Below, piece after piece: positions 32,171 to 41,821 of a stretch of DNA of 64,000 nucleotides; the first letter of the stretch is position 1, and the number at the start of each line of letters is the position of its first letter. This stretch comes from RGIG8050 sp045588915. Its GTDB lineage: Bacteria; Bacillota; Clostridia; Christensenellales; UBA1242. The DNA is taken from assembly GCA_045588915.1 (NCBI GenBank), contig JAZNFA010000004.1, positions 1-64,000 on the forward strand, written 5' to 3'. Below the pieces are notes generated by a model. It ran no database searches and was not told the DNA's origin. It saw nothing but the letters and a program-made list of their open reading frames with translations. A program made the position numbers and the translations under genes.

Positions 32171-34868
32171 CCTGTTCACGTGTCGCAATAACTTCACGAG
32201 CTTTACCATTACCGAAATCAGCCCCCACAAAACCAGCTCGCTCTAATTGATCCATAATACGACCAGCACGACCAAAACCAACAGAGAATTTACGTTGAAT
32301 TTCTGAAATTGATAAAGTACGTCGAATATTATTTTCACGCACAGCATAACGCAAAATCGCCACAAGTTTAGGGTCTTGTTCACTAACTCCACCACCGTCA
32401 TCATCGAAGCTTGTCATACTGCCATCGGGAATACCATTTAAGATTAAGTCTTCAATCTCACGATTATAGTCTGGTGGATTCTTTTCACGAACATAGCCAG
32501 TTACACGATGAATTTCGTCATTGGTCATATAACATCCTTGAACACGTTCAATGCCTTTGGCTGTCATAAACAACATATCACCACGTCCCATCAAAGTTTC
32601 AGCACCCACAGTATCCAAAATAGTACGGCTATCAAAGCCACTTAACACACGGAACGCAATACGCGTACCGATATTGGCTTTAATAACACCACCAATAACA
32701 TCAACACTGGGTCTTTGGGTTGCCAAAATAATATGTATACCAGCAGCACGTGCTTTTTGTGCCAAGTTTTGAATACTATCTTCAACCTCTTTTTTATTAC
32801 GCGACATTAAATCTGCTGTTTCATCAACAACCATTACAATGTATGGCATTGCAGGGATTTCCCCACTCTTATAACCAGGCAAAGAATGATAAAGAGCAAT
32901 ATTATTAACATGTTGTCCCTGTAACAAATCATAACGTTGGTCCATTTCACGAATCAACCATTTAAAAGCATTAACGGCATGAGTCGCATTTGAAATACAT
33001 CTTTCAACAAGCATATGTGGCAAGCCGTTGTACATACCCAATTCAACACCACCCTTCATATCAATCAACAACAATTTCAATTCTTCCGGACTGGTTTTAT
33101 AAATCAAGCTTGTCAAAATTGTATTGATACAAACCGATTTACCTGAGCCTGTAGTTCCTGCTACCAACAAGTGCGGCATTTCTGCTAAGTCTGCGATAAC
33201 TGGTTCATCATTGATGTTTTTACCAACACAGATAGCTAAAGGACTTTTGTGCGTTAAGAATTCACGTGAACCCAACAAATCTTTAATTGAAACAGTACCA
33301 ATCGTGTGGTTAGGAACTTCAATACCAATTGCATTTTTACCTTCAATTGGGCTTTCCATACGCGTATTATTGGTCTTAAGTACAAAATTCATATCATCGC
33401 GTAAGTTTTCCACTTGCGAAACACGTGTTCCCATTTCTGGTACAATTTCAAAACGTGTAACAGCAGGAGCAACACTAAAACTATGAACGCGCGCACGTAC
33501 ATTATACTGTTGAAACAATTGATTTAATTTAGCTTCTTTTTCACTAGCTTCAACATTAAATTCACTTAAATCCATACTTTGAGTATGAATTAAATCTAAT
33601 GTTGGTTTGTAATAACGTTTGTTCTTAAACGTATCTTTTGGTGCAGTTTCCGGCGTTGGCGATGGAATATCCAAAGTTAATGATGTTTGGTTATTTAAAT
33701 TTTGGATAACCGATGAATTACGACGACGATTTGTCGCTGGGTTAGTTTGTGGCTCGGAATTACCAAAAACATTGTTAGCCGCTGGGTTTGGTGGGGTCCA
33801 ATTCATACCTGTATTCGCACCTTGCCACTGCATACCATTTGGTTGCCACGGACTGGTTGGAGCTACTGACTGTGCCGCCCCACCCATATTTTGAAATGGC
33901 ATAGTGTTTGGTTGCATATATGGATATGTTGGAGTTGAAGGCATTGACATTGTTGGCATTACTTGAGTTGGCATTGGCGCAGGAGTAACCGGCTGTGGGT
34001 TAGACCAAGCCGAACTATCAACACTTTGCCAAGGAATAGCCACCCCATTGTTATAAATACTTAACCCACCCATTACACCATTATTCGACGCCATTGCCGA
34101 AGCTTGGTTGACACCATCCGGCGTTGTAAGATTTTTTAATGCGACCGGACTATCTGCTTTAGTTTTGTGAGTTTCTTCTTTCGGCAACGCACCTAATCCA
34201 AGTAAACTTTTGTTCGCATCAAATTCACGACGATTTTCACGCATAATCTCTTTACTACTTGCCTGCAATTTCTCGTATAGTTCTGCCGTTGTTAGTGCAA
34301 AATTATTAACAGTTGGTTCTTCCGTACTTCGCGTTTCTAAAGATATGAGATGATTTTCGCGATGTTTTACAATGATACGATTTACCACCAGTCCCAGACC
34401 AACTAAGAAAATCACACTTAACAACAAATACGTGCCAACAATACCTGATATAATTAACAAAAGATAAGAAGGTAAAGCAAACAGTGCTCCACCTGGTGTC
34501 AAATTGGTAAAACAATAATCAAGGTAACTACTTAAGTTTGAACTTTCACCACCACTAACTGCTGCCTGCGTAAAGCCAACATGCATCGCAGTAAAAAACG
34601 CAAACAGCATAACCAAAGCACCCCATAAGTATTGCTGATCAAAACGAATGCGCTTACCATTACGCATACATAAACCCAAAATCATGGCAACAATAAACAA
34701 ACAGAATGTGTAAATTCCGGTAACACCATACAAGAAATCCGTAACAAATCCACCCAAACGAAACAGCATCAATAAAGCAACAATTCCAGAAGCCCAAATA
34801 ATAACCTCGCCCAAAGGAAAAGAGCGTTTTTCTTTCTGCAACTTAGTTCGATGGATAGTACCGTCCAT
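32148..34868 (-). CDS. ftsK: FtsK/SpoIIIE DNA translocase
   Basis: 906 aa. About four membrane segments in residues 20-170 anchor it at the septum. A long Pro/Gln/Asn/Met-rich linker (~215-400) follows, then the RecA-like motor with AGTTGSGKSVCINTILTSL (Walker A) and VVDETADLM (Walker B), and a C-terminal winged-helix gamma domain (SISEIQRKFSVGFGRAGRIMDQLE). It pumps DNA during division and probably into the forespore. TATAAT ends 8 nt before the ATG, a leaderless start. Confidence 0.95.
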   Translation of the reverse strand: MDGTIHRTKLQKEKRSFPLGEVIIWASGIVALLMLFRLGGFVTDFLYGVTGIYTFCLFIVAMILGLCMRNGKRIRFDQQYLWGALVMLFAFFTAMHVGFTQAAVSGGESSNLSSYLDYCFTNLTPGGALFALPSYLLLIISGIVGTYLLLSVIFLVGLGLVVNRIIVKHRENHLISLETRSTEEPTVNNFALTTAELYEKLQASSKEIMRENRREFDANKSLLGLGALPKEETHKTKADSPVALKNLTTPDGVNQASAMASNNGVMGGLSIYNNGVAIPWQSVDSSAWSNPQPVTPAPMPTQVMPTMSMPSTPTYPYMQPNTMPFQNMGGAAQSVAPTSPWQPNGMQWQGANTGMNWTPPNPAANNVFGNSEPQTNPATNRRRNSSVIQNLNNQTSLTLDIPSPTPETAPKDTFKNKRYYKPTLDLIHTQSMDLSEFNVEASEKEAKLNQLFQQYNVRARVHSFSVAPAVTRFEIVPEMGTRVSQVENLRDDMNFVLKTNNTRMESPIEGKNAIGIEVPNHTIGTVSIKDLLGSREFLTHKSPLAICVGKNINDEPVIADLAEMPHLLVAGTTGSGKSVCINTILTSLIYKTSPEELKLLLIDMKGGVELGMYNGLPHMLVERCISNATHAVNAFKWLIREMDQRYDLLQGQHVNNIALYHSLPGYKSGEIPAMPYIVMVVDETADLMSRNKKEVEDSIQNLAQKARAAGIHIILATQRPSVDVIGGVIKANIGTRIAFRVLSGFDSRTILDTVGAETLMGRGDMLFMTAKGIERVQGCYMTNDEIHRVTGYVREKNPPDYNREIEDLILNGIPDGSMTSFDDDGGGVSEQDPKLVAILRYAVRENNIRRTLSISEIQRKFSVGFGRAGRIMDQLERAGFVGADFGNGKAREVIATREQVAELYGL

Positions 34869-34908
34869 TATCTTAAATTATAAACAAATTTTTGATTTTC
34901 GTAAAATA

Positions 34909-36150
34909 TTATTTACCAACTATAACTGTAATAATTTGGTCTGTGTTTAAGTATTTTCTAATTACCTCATTAACATCAGCCACTGTAATAGCGTCAACAA
35001 TTTTTAATTCTTCTTCAATAGTAAGTACTTCATTATGAATAGCAACAACTTCCAACATACGACTGTTAATTTTACTTGTATTTTCACTGCCAAACAAACG
35101 TTGCATATGCCATTGGTTGCGATATTTCACTAATTCATTTTCCGTAATACCATCTTTTAATAATTTTTGAATTTCTTGATTGACAACATCAATAACTTTT
35201 TGTGTATTTTGTGGTGTACAAGAAAAAACAACTTTAAGATTGCCACCAATATCACTAACTTCTAATTCGGAGTGAATTGAGTATACCAAACCTAGTTTTT
35301 CACGGACATTGACAAACAATCGACTACTCATATCACCACCGAACAAGAGACCGAACAAACACAAAGCAAAACGGTCCTGATGGTATTGATTACAAACAGG
35401 AATTGCCAAAGCTACATGTTGTTGTTCTGTATCTTTTTTGACATGCAAACGTGATGGAACAGGTTTAATTGCTGGAATATTTTCACGTTGTTTTGGTGCA
35501 ATTGGTTCTTCATAAACTGGCAATTTTGACAGAAAATATTTAGTCGCTAATTCTTCGGCACGTTCTACCGTAATATCTCCGGCGAAAGCAAGGATTGTGT
35601 TCTTGGCAATATAATGTTTTTTAATAAAATTATAAATATCTTGAGGTTGATATTGTTTAATCGCTTTAGCATATCCTGCTACAGGGTGTTCATATTTTGT
35701 ATCGCGATAAAAAACTTGATTCAATTTATCATACATAACAGAGTTAGGATTATCTTCGTGCATTGCAATTTCTTGAACAATAACATCCCCTTCCTTGTCG
35801 AAATCCTCTTCTTGAAATTTAGTATTAAAATACATATCCGAAAACAAATCAACACATTTTTCAATATTTTTAGCGATTGCTTTCGTATGATAGCAAGTTG
35901 CACTTTCGCTGGTCCAAGCATTATAAGGAACACCTAAATCAGAAAATTCATTGATAATTTGTTGACCAGTACGTAAATCTGTCCCCTTAAATAACATATG
36001 TTCGCAGAAGTGTGATAACCCCTCTTCGGATTTTGTTTCGTCACCACTCCCCACCATAACCAACATACTAAAAGCCACACTCTTAAAGTCAGCCATCGGT
36101 GTTACAATCAAACGCATACCATTTGAGTAAGTTTTTAAAATAGTTTCCAT
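34909..36150 (-). CDS. M16 family zinc peptidase (MlpA-like)
   Basis: 413 aa, processing-peptidase-like. Inverted zinc motif HFCEHMLFKGT (HxxEH) near residue 47 with the third ligand in VIVQEIAMHEDNP, and a C-terminal non-catalytic M16 half. Cytoplasmic, without signal peptide. The neighbours ylxY and pnp match the pnpA-ylxY-mlpA order of Bacillus. Start ATG 36150 is 6 nt after a clear -10 and has no ribosome binding site. Confidence 0.9.
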   Translation of the reverse strand: METILKTYSNGMRLIVTPMADFKSVAFSMLVMVGSGDETKSEEGLSHFCEHMLFKGTDLRTGQQIINEFSDLGVPYNAWTSESATCYHTKAIAKNIEKCVDLFSDMYFNTKFQEEDFDKEGDVIVQEIAMHEDNPNSVMYDKLNQVFYRDTKYEHPVAGYAKAIKQYQPQDIYNFIKKHYIAKNTILAFAGDITVERAEELATKYFLSKLPVYEEPIAPKQRENIPAIKPVPSRLHVKKDTEQQHVALAIPVCNQYHQDRFALCLFGLLFGGDMSSRLFVNVREKLGLVYSIHSELEVSDIGGNLKVVFSCTPQNTQKVIDVVNQEIQKLLKDGITENELVKYRNQWHMQRLFGSENTSKINSRMLEVVAIHNEVLTIEEELKIVDAITVADVNEVIRKYLNTDQIITVIVGK

Positions 36151-36156
36151 AACGAT

Positions 36157-36185
36157 ATGATAGCCAAAATCATAAAATTATGCAA
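36157..36185 (-). promoter_or_regulatory. Leaderless promoter of the M16 peptidase gene
   Basis: TTGCAT (36180-36185), 17-nt spacer, TATCAT (36157-36162), 6 nt to ATG 36150. A -10-like TATGAT for the divergent gene (36193-36198) is interleaved. Confidence 0.7.
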
Positions 36186-36206
36186 ATCATAATATGATAA
36201 AGTAAG

Positions 36207-36914
36207 ATGCAAAATAAAAAAATTGTAATCTCTAACGCAATTATCTGTTGTATTTTATGCGTCCTTGGCTTCTTTGTGAGTACTATCAACGTAAGCAACA
36301 CTTACCTTAGTGTAAGCGCACCATTAACAAATGGCGACCGTAAGCATTCACAAATTGGTCTAATGTTTATCATTGACGAGCCAGAACTAGCGAATAATTT
36401 AACAAACATTTTAGACACTCTTGACAAGGCCGAAGCATCAGCAACTTTCTTTTTTACAGGCACATCGGCAATTAACAACTTAGAATTATTACAAACACTG
36501 AAACAAAAGCACGAAATCGGTAATTATGGCTTTTCGAATATTTCACTTAATCTTGCTGATAAAAATCTAATTTACGACGAAATTCGTTTAGGTGATATAC
36601 TAATTAAATCTTTAACAAATATCCGAATGAAAACATTCACTCCACCAACTGGAAGTTTCAACAAACACACAATTGCAATGGCAAGCAATCTTGGCTACAC
36701 CACTGTTTTACCAACCAACCGTGAAACGATGATTGACTGGGGAAAAGCCGATAGCAACCTGGTTCTATCATACGCAACTTACAACATACAAAATGGCGAC
36801 ATTATAGCCCTAAAGCCAACTGTCGCCACTATGCAAAGTTTTGCTCAAATAATTGCTCACTATACAACTAACAGCTGGAAAATTACTTCGCTGTCTCGTC
36901 TTTTACAGTTGTAG
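36207..36914 (+). CDS. NodB-fold polysaccharide-deacetylase-like protein, catalytic residues lost (YlxY-like)
   Basis: 235 aa with an N-terminal membrane anchor (~8-28). The NodB fold is recognisable by SATFFFTGTSA, KHEIGNYGFSN and FTPPTGSFNKHTIAMASNLGY. In active enzymes these read TFDDGP, HxxGNHTxxH and RPPYG; here the first motif is FIIDEPE, both metal histidines of the second are Tyr and Asn, and the Arg is Thr. It should therefore be inactive as a deacetylase. Position beside pnp and an M16 peptidase identifies it as the YlxY neighbour of Bacillus, but on the opposite strand. It overlaps pnp by 32 bp. Confidence 0.75.
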   Translation: MQNKKIVISNAIICCILCVLGFFVSTINVSNTYLSVSAPLTNGDRKHSQIGLMFIIDEPELANNLTNILDTLDKAEASATFFFTGTSAINNLELLQTLKQKHEIGNYGFSNISLNLADKNLIYDEIRLGDILIKSLTNIRMKTFTPPTGSFNKHTIAMASNLGYTTVLPTNRETMIDWGKADSNLVLSYATYNIQNGDIIALKPTVATMQSFAQIIAHYTTNSWKITSLSRLLQL

Positions 36915-38991
36915 GTGGAACAATGCGTTGTAAATCAACACGACCTTTTTCGTCAATTTTGATAACTTTGACTTTAATTTTATCGCCAACTTTAACAACG
37001 TCTTCTACTTTATTAACACGTTCTTTTGCAAGTTTAGAAATGTGAACCATTCCTTCCAAAGTTTCGGTTATTTTAACAAAGCAACCAAAATCCAAAATAC
37101 GCACAACAGAACCTTCAAACACTTGACCTACTTCAGGTTCTAATACGATGTCAGCAATAATTGCTTTAGCTTTTTCAACCATTACAGAGTCTGAACCACC
37201 AATAAAGATACTTCCATCATCTTCAATATCAATCTTAACCCCAGTTTGTTCAATGATTTTGTTAATCATCTTTCCACCACTGCCGATAACGTCCTTAATT
37301 TTTTCTGGATTGATTTTGAAAGTAATTACTTTAGGTGCATATTTAGAAATTTCTTTTGCTGGTGCTTTAATCTCACCATTCATAATTTTTAAGATTTTCA
37401 AGCGTCCTTCACGTGCTTGTGCTAAAGCTGTTGTAATGATTTCTTTATCAATACCAGCAATCTTAATATCCATTTGAATTGCAGTAATACCCTTTTCAGT
37501 TCCCGCAACTTTGAAGTCCATATCTCCGTAGAAATCTTCAACACCTTGAATATCAGTTAAAACTGCTACTTTACGGCTATTTTTATCTTTAATTAAACCC
37601 ATTGCAATACCAGCAACTGCAGCTTTAATTGGAACACCTGCATTCATCAACGACATTGAGCTACCACAAACAGAAGCCATTGATGAACTACCATTACTTG
37701 ATAAAACTTCACTTACGGTACGAATTGCATAAGGGAATTCTTCTTCACTTGGCAAAACAGGAATCAAAGCACGTTCAGCCAAAGCACCGTGTCCAATTTC
37801 ACGACGACCAGGTGCACGTAATTGACGTGCTTCCCCAGTAGCATAAGGTGGCATATTGTATTGATGCATATAACGCTTTGCTTCTTCATCATCAATACCA
37901 TCTAATTTTTGCGCATCACTCAACATACCCAAAGTACAAACGTTCAAGACTTGTGTATTACCACGAGTAAACACAGCTGAACCGTGAGTACGCGGCAACA
38001 AACCTGTTGTTACCCAAATTGGACGAATATCCTTTGTGCCACGTCCATCAGGACGAATTCCTTGATTCAAGATTTTTTCACGAACAACTTCTTTTTTAAT
38101 TTTGTTCATTACTTGAATGATATCTGCTTTACTCTCTTCCCAAATGTCAGCGAACTGATCAGCAACAATTGTTTCTACTTTATCTTCTTCAACACGACGT
38201 TTAATGGTGTCTGTTTCTTTTAAAGCTGTTTCAATGAAACTTGTTGCAAAAGAACGAACTTGTTCTTCTAATTTACTGTCAATTGTATGCAACGCAACTT
38301 TACGTTTTTCTTTACCAACTTTTTTTGCAATGTTATTTTGGAATTCGCATAAATTTTTAATTTCCTCGTGAGCAAACATAATTGCATCAATCATATCAGC
38401 TTCAGTAACTTCATTTGCACCAGCCTCAACCATCAAGACTGCTTCACTTGTACCACTGACCGTTAAATGCAAATCACTTTGACTTTGTTCTAAAGCTGTT
38501 GGATTGCAAATAAATTTACCATCAACACGTGCAACTTGTACTGCACCGGTAGGTCCATTCCAAGGAATGTCACTGATTGTTAAAGCAACAGATGAAGCTA
38601 ACATACCCAAAGGTTCAGGTGCAACATCAGGATCGACTGACAAGGTTGTCACAACCACTGCCACATCATTATGTAAGTTCTTATCAAACAAAGGACGCAA
38701 AGGACGATCAATTAAACGACTTGTCAAAATTGCCTTGTCGCCACCACGCCCTTCACGCCTTGTAAATCCGCCAGGAATTTTACCCACTGAATATAATTTT
38801 TCTTGGAAATCTACGCCTAACGGAAAGAAGTCAATTCCATCACGTGGTTGGTCTGCCATTGTTACGTTTGCCATAATGACAGTTTCACCACAACTAACTA
38901 AACATGTTCCATGTGCCAATCCACATAAAGCGCCTGTTTCCACAGTTACTGTACGATTACCAATCGTTGTTGTCCATTTTTTATTATCCAT
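36883..38991 (-). CDS. pnp: Polyribonucleotide nucleotidyltransferase (PNPase)
   Basis: 702 aa. Two RNase PH domains, the second with the catalytic segment QGVEDFYGDMDFKVAGT, then a KH domain (IGSGGKMINKIIEQTG) and an S1 domain (GSVVRILDFGCFVKI). It degrades RNA by phosphorolysis. ATG 39000 is in frame but the -10 TAAAAT ends 7 nt before ATG 38991, giving the usual N-terminus DNKKWTTTIGNRTV. Confidence 0.96.
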   Translation of the reverse strand: MDNKKWTTTIGNRTVTVETGALCGLAHGTCLVSCGETVIMANVTMADQPRDGIDFFPLGVDFQEKLYSVGKIPGGFTRREGRGGDKAILTSRLIDRPLRPLFDKNLHNDVAVVVTTLSVDPDVAPEPLGMLASSVALTISDIPWNGPTGAVQVARVDGKFICNPTALEQSQSDLHLTVSGTSEAVLMVEAGANEVTEADMIDAIMFAHEEIKNLCEFQNNIAKKVGKEKRKVALHTIDSKLEEQVRSFATSFIETALKETDTIKRRVEEDKVETIVADQFADIWEESKADIIQVMNKIKKEVVREKILNQGIRPDGRGTKDIRPIWVTTGLLPRTHGSAVFTRGNTQVLNVCTLGMLSDAQKLDGIDDEEAKRYMHQYNMPPYATGEARQLRAPGRREIGHGALAERALIPVLPSEEEFPYAIRTVSEVLSSNGSSSMASVCGSSMSLMNAGVPIKAAVAGIAMGLIKDKNSRKVAVLTDIQGVEDFYGDMDFKVAGTEKGITAIQMDIKIAGIDKEIITTALAQAREGRLKILKIMNGEIKAPAKEISKYAPKVITFKINPEKIKDVIGSGGKMINKIIEQTGVKIDIEDDGSIFIGGSDSVMVEKAKAIIADIVLEPEVGQVFEGSVVRILDFGCFVKITETLEGMVHISKLAKERVNKVEDVVKVGDKIKVKVIKIDEKGRVDLQRIVPPTTVKDETAK

Positions 38992-38998
38992 AAATGTC

Positions 38999-39027
38999 AT
39001 TTTATCATAAGTTCAGAACTTGTGCAA
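38999..39027 (-). promoter_or_regulatory. Leaderless promoter of pnp
   Basis: TTGCAC (39022-39027), 17-nt spacer, TAAAAT (38999-39004), 7 nt to ATG 38991. Confidence 0.65.
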
Positions 39028-39031
39028 TTTT

Positions 39032-39142
39032 TTATTCACTTTCTTCTTCAATCGCCTCTTCTCGTTTAGCATGAATGAAACAAAAAAGATGAATAAGAAC
39101 TGACCAAAGTCTTTTGAAAAATTTGACTACACATGCTTTCAT
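39032..39142 (-). CDS. Small ORF, 36 aa, last of the capsid cassette
   Basis: ATG 39142 lies 3 bp after the stop of the upstream gene, with AAAGGGG over that stop as ribosome binding site. The peptide has a basic N-terminus, one hydrophobic segment (LWSVLIHLFCFI) and an acidic end (EEAIEEESE), compatible with a small single-pass membrane protein. No family recognised. Confidence 0.45.
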   Translation of the reverse strand: MKACVVKFFKRLWSVLIHLFCFIHAKREEAIEEESE

Positions 39143-39147
39143 TAAAA

Positions 39148-40002
39148 TTACCCCTTTTTACCGTAGGCGACAATTGCCGATAAATCCGACACCAACACAT
39201 CTGTTGCATCTTCATTTGGTATTAAGAGTGCCAACTTAAACTGATCACCATTTAAGTTAATTTTTATTTTTTGCACACCATTGGCTGGCTTAACCTGAAT
39301 ATTACGCTTGGTACGATTTGAAGTAATCGTCAATACTAAATTTGTATTAGTCTTTAAAAAAACTTCACGCAAAGTTTGTGTGTTCGTCGCATACCCAAGA
39401 CTAAACCAATCACTTTCCCAACAACAACTATTACCTTCAACTAAGTTAGCTTTTAAAATATCGCTGTCATCTGATAAGTGCTCCAAAACAAATGTACGAC
39501 TAATTGTCAATAAGCCATTCTCACAGATAGCCAATAGTTTTCCACGATACGGACGAATATCTAAACACAATCCATAGTCTGCTGGAATAAATACTGCATC
39601 TTCCAAGAAAGTACCATTTGCCCACTCACCCATTAAATCAACCGAATAAGTAATGCGATCACGATCTAATCCTAACAAAAACAATCGATCATTTGATACG
39701 GCAATTTGTCGTGGAAAGACTAACTGGTCTAATGGTTCAAATTCTTTTTTGTATTTATTGGCAAAGAATAATCCTTCGTCATTAGAAGCAAAAATATAAA
39801 ATCCCCATTGCACAGCATGATCATAACCATAAGTTGGTTGTGGTTGTTTGAGTGTTAATTGCTGAGTGCCTTTTAATCCTTCAAGATAATTTGTGTAAAT
39901 CGTATTTTTCTTTTTGGTACCAACTACGGGCAAGGCGAAGTTGTCCAAGTTAAAACGAACGCTCCGGTAGTTATTGAACTGGCATAATGCGGGATTTACC
40001 AT
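39148..40002 (-). CDS. Phage structural protein, possible tail-hub or stabilisation protein
   Basis: 284 aa, beta-rich, with repeated strand pairs such as RQIAVSNDRLFLLG, ITYSVDLMGEW and LLAICENGLLTISR that suggest a small beta-propeller like P22-type DNA-stabilisation or hub proteins. That assignment is inferred from style and position (downstream of capsid and connector genes), not from a firm motif. The ATG at 40002 lies inside the end of the preceding gene; the longer frame to 40098 would overlap it much more. Confidence 0.5.
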   Translation of the reverse strand: MVNPALCQFNNYRSVRFNLDNFALPVVGTKKKNTIYTNYLEGLKGTQQLTLKQPQPTYGYDHAVQWGFYIFASNDEGLFFANKYKKEFEPLDQLVFPRQIAVSNDRLFLLGLDRDRITYSVDLMGEWANGTFLEDAVFIPADYGLCLDIRPYRGKLLAICENGLLTISRTFVLEHLSDDSDILKANLVEGNSCCWESDWFSLGYATNTQTLREVFLKTNTNLVLTITSNRTKRNIQVKPANGVQKIKINLNGDQFKLALLIPNEDATDVLVSDLSAIVAYGKKG

Positions 40003-40303
40003 GCTGAGCCTTAAACAAACCTGCGTTGTATTTTTCTTGCCAAACTTTCCATTCGTTAAACATACCTGCGACAAATGCGTATTCTGACAAAACACCATAA
40101 ATCACAGTTGCATTGTCTAAACCATAATCTTCAGGCACAATTCTTGTGCTATCCGAAACTGCCCAAACTCCCATTAAAGAATTGAGAACTAAACGTGCGC
40201 AAGCAAATAATTGTTGGTAGTTATCGTCTTTACTTGTATCTTGCCAATCAATCGTTAAGCCAAGAATTTCGTTGGCACTACTAATTAAATCTTTCATAAT
40301 CAT
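39971..40303 (-). CDS. Small phage protein, possible head-tail adaptor
   Basis: 110 aa, helical N-terminal part (LFACARLVLNSLMGVW), soluble. Position after the capsid gene and short length fit a head-completion or adaptor protein. No motif identifies it. It overlaps both neighbours (33 bp and 23 bp), so translation is coupled. Confidence 0.5.
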   Translation of the reverse strand: MIMKDLISSANEILGLTIDWQDTSKDDNYQQLFACARLVLNSLMGVWAVSDSTRIVPEDYGLDNATVIYGVLSEYAFVAGMFNEWKVWQEKYNAGLFKAQHGKSRIMPVQ

Positions 40304-40604
40304 ATTTTACATAGTCCTTTATTTTGGCTTTCATCGCCTGAATTTTTTTTGCTTGTGCTTCAAAAACAGCTGCATTGCCTTCGTCAATCTCCCGTTCAAT
40401 GTCATCAGCATTTTCGCGTCGCGTACGTTGCGTATATAGCAAGGTACGAACATCTAAGGCATCGAACGGGACGACGAACGCTAATTTACCATGCCAAAAT
40501 ACTTCAAACCTTGCAAACTCACCATTCCAGAAAATTTCGTAAAACGGATCAATTTGTAATATGCGTTCAGCAATATGAAATAGGTCATGATAAATTTTTT
40601 GCAT
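40281..40604 (-). CDS. Small phage protein, unknown
   Basis: 107 aa. First half beta-like with aromatic residues (FEVFWHGKLAFVVPF), second half a charged helix (EAQAKKIQAMKAKIKD). It lies 5 bp after the capsid gene, with GGAG upstream of its ATG. Probably part of the head-tail interface; not recognised. Confidence 0.5.
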   Translation of the reverse strand: MQKIYHDLFHIAERILQIDPFYEIFWNGEFARFEVFWHGKLAFVVPFDALDVRTLLYTQRTRRENADDIEREIDEGNAAVFEAQAKKIQAMKAKIKDYVKYDYERFN

Positions 40605-40609
40605 TTACA

Positions 40610-41821
40610 TTACTCCGCTTTCCATTTCAAAGCCGAGAAGCCACTGCAACGACCTTGCAAGAATGGTTTATCACAAATCAAGTCAGCATATTTAACTAAG
40701 GTAGCCATATAACTAGCTTTACCCGGTTGTTGTTTCAAGATGCTGCCATCTTCGTTTGATAACCAAGTCCAATCACAAAGTTGATGCATTGCAAATGATT
40801 TGCTGTTCAAGGCATATAAGTTACCTGCTTTACATCTTACATCACTGTAAAGTGGAATACCATTGAAAGTGAACCCACGGAAACCACCAGCTAATTCAGC
40901 TGTGGCAATATTTGAACGTGTACTTTTCAATGATTCAAAGATAGATTTCTTAACACGTGGATGTGTTAATAAAATATCTGCAGGCATACTTTGACAATGT
41001 TCTTCGTAAAGATCCATAAATTCCAAGACAGCTTCTTCGTCTAAAACGCGCAATTCAGCACTATTATCACGATAGTTACAAGGAATAATTTCCGGATTAC
41101 GATTAACATTTGCACCATAGAAATTGTGCAAGAAAATAGTATCAATACCATTCATATTAGTTTTTTCTTCTTCGACAGCATAAATATAGAAACGGTCAGC
41201 ATTGCTATCCAATAAACCTTCACTCAAAGTAATAGTGCATGCAGGTACATTGATTTCTGCAATCAAATTATCGCCATCTGGATCAGTAATACCTATACCA
41301 GTATTGCTTGCAATAACCACTTGCATTCCTTGAACGAAGTTATCGATGTATTTTTTACCAACATTGATGGTTTTACGTTCGCCATCTTCGAATGCAGTAT
41401 AATCAAAAACTGCTAACATTTTTGAACCATCGCCATAAAGCATATTGGTTAAATTGTTTTGTGCAGCTGAAACCAAATTTTGCATTTCGCCACCCAACAA
41501 AGAAGCAAAGGCATTTGGATCTAATGACGCTGCTTTTAAGGCTTTATCACTGATTTGGAAAGTACCATATAAGTTTTTTAATGGCACAGACAATTCAATT
41601 GATTTTTGACCATCACCAACTGGTAAATCTCCTGTTTCCGTACCAGCACCAACTGCAGCTTGTCCATAACGAATACTTACCTTAGCATTTTTACCACTTG
41701 CTGTGCGAGTGTTTTCTTCTACCATTGTTAAAAATGGGTTCGTTTTTTTATTAATGTCGTTAATCACTGTATCTAAATAGATATTTTTTAACGCATTTTC
41801 TGCTGTTGCAATTGTAATCAT
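40610..41821 (-). CDS. Major capsid protein, HK97-like
   Basis: 403 aa. The N-terminal helical part (TAENALKNIYLDTV), the segment KVSIRYGQAAVGAG, a long helix over LLGGEMQNLVSAAQNN and the late region MPADILLTHPRVKKSIFESL resemble HK97-fold capsid proteins of tailed phages. Its place after portal and scaffold genes agrees. AAGGAG lies before the ATG, which overlaps the upstream stop (ATGA). Confidence 0.8.
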   Translation of the reverse strand: MITIATAENALKNIYLDTVINDINKKTNPFLTMVEENTRTASGKNAKVSIRYGQAAVGAGTETGDLPVGDGQKSIELSVPLKNLYGTFQISDKALKAASLDPNAFASLLGGEMQNLVSAAQNNLTNMLYGDGSKMLAVFDYTAFEDGERKTINVGKKYIDNFVQGMQVVIASNTGIGITDPDGDNLIAEINVPACTITLSEGLLDSNADRFYIYAVEEEKTNMNGIDTIFLHNFYGANVNRNPEIIPCNYRDNSAELRVLDEEAVLEFMDLYEEHCQSMPADILLTHPRVKKSIFESLKSTRSNIATAELAGGFRGFTFNGIPLYSDVRCKAGNLYALNSKSFAMHQLCDWTWLSNEDGSILKQQPGKASYMATLVKYADLICDKPFLQGRCSGFSALKWKAE

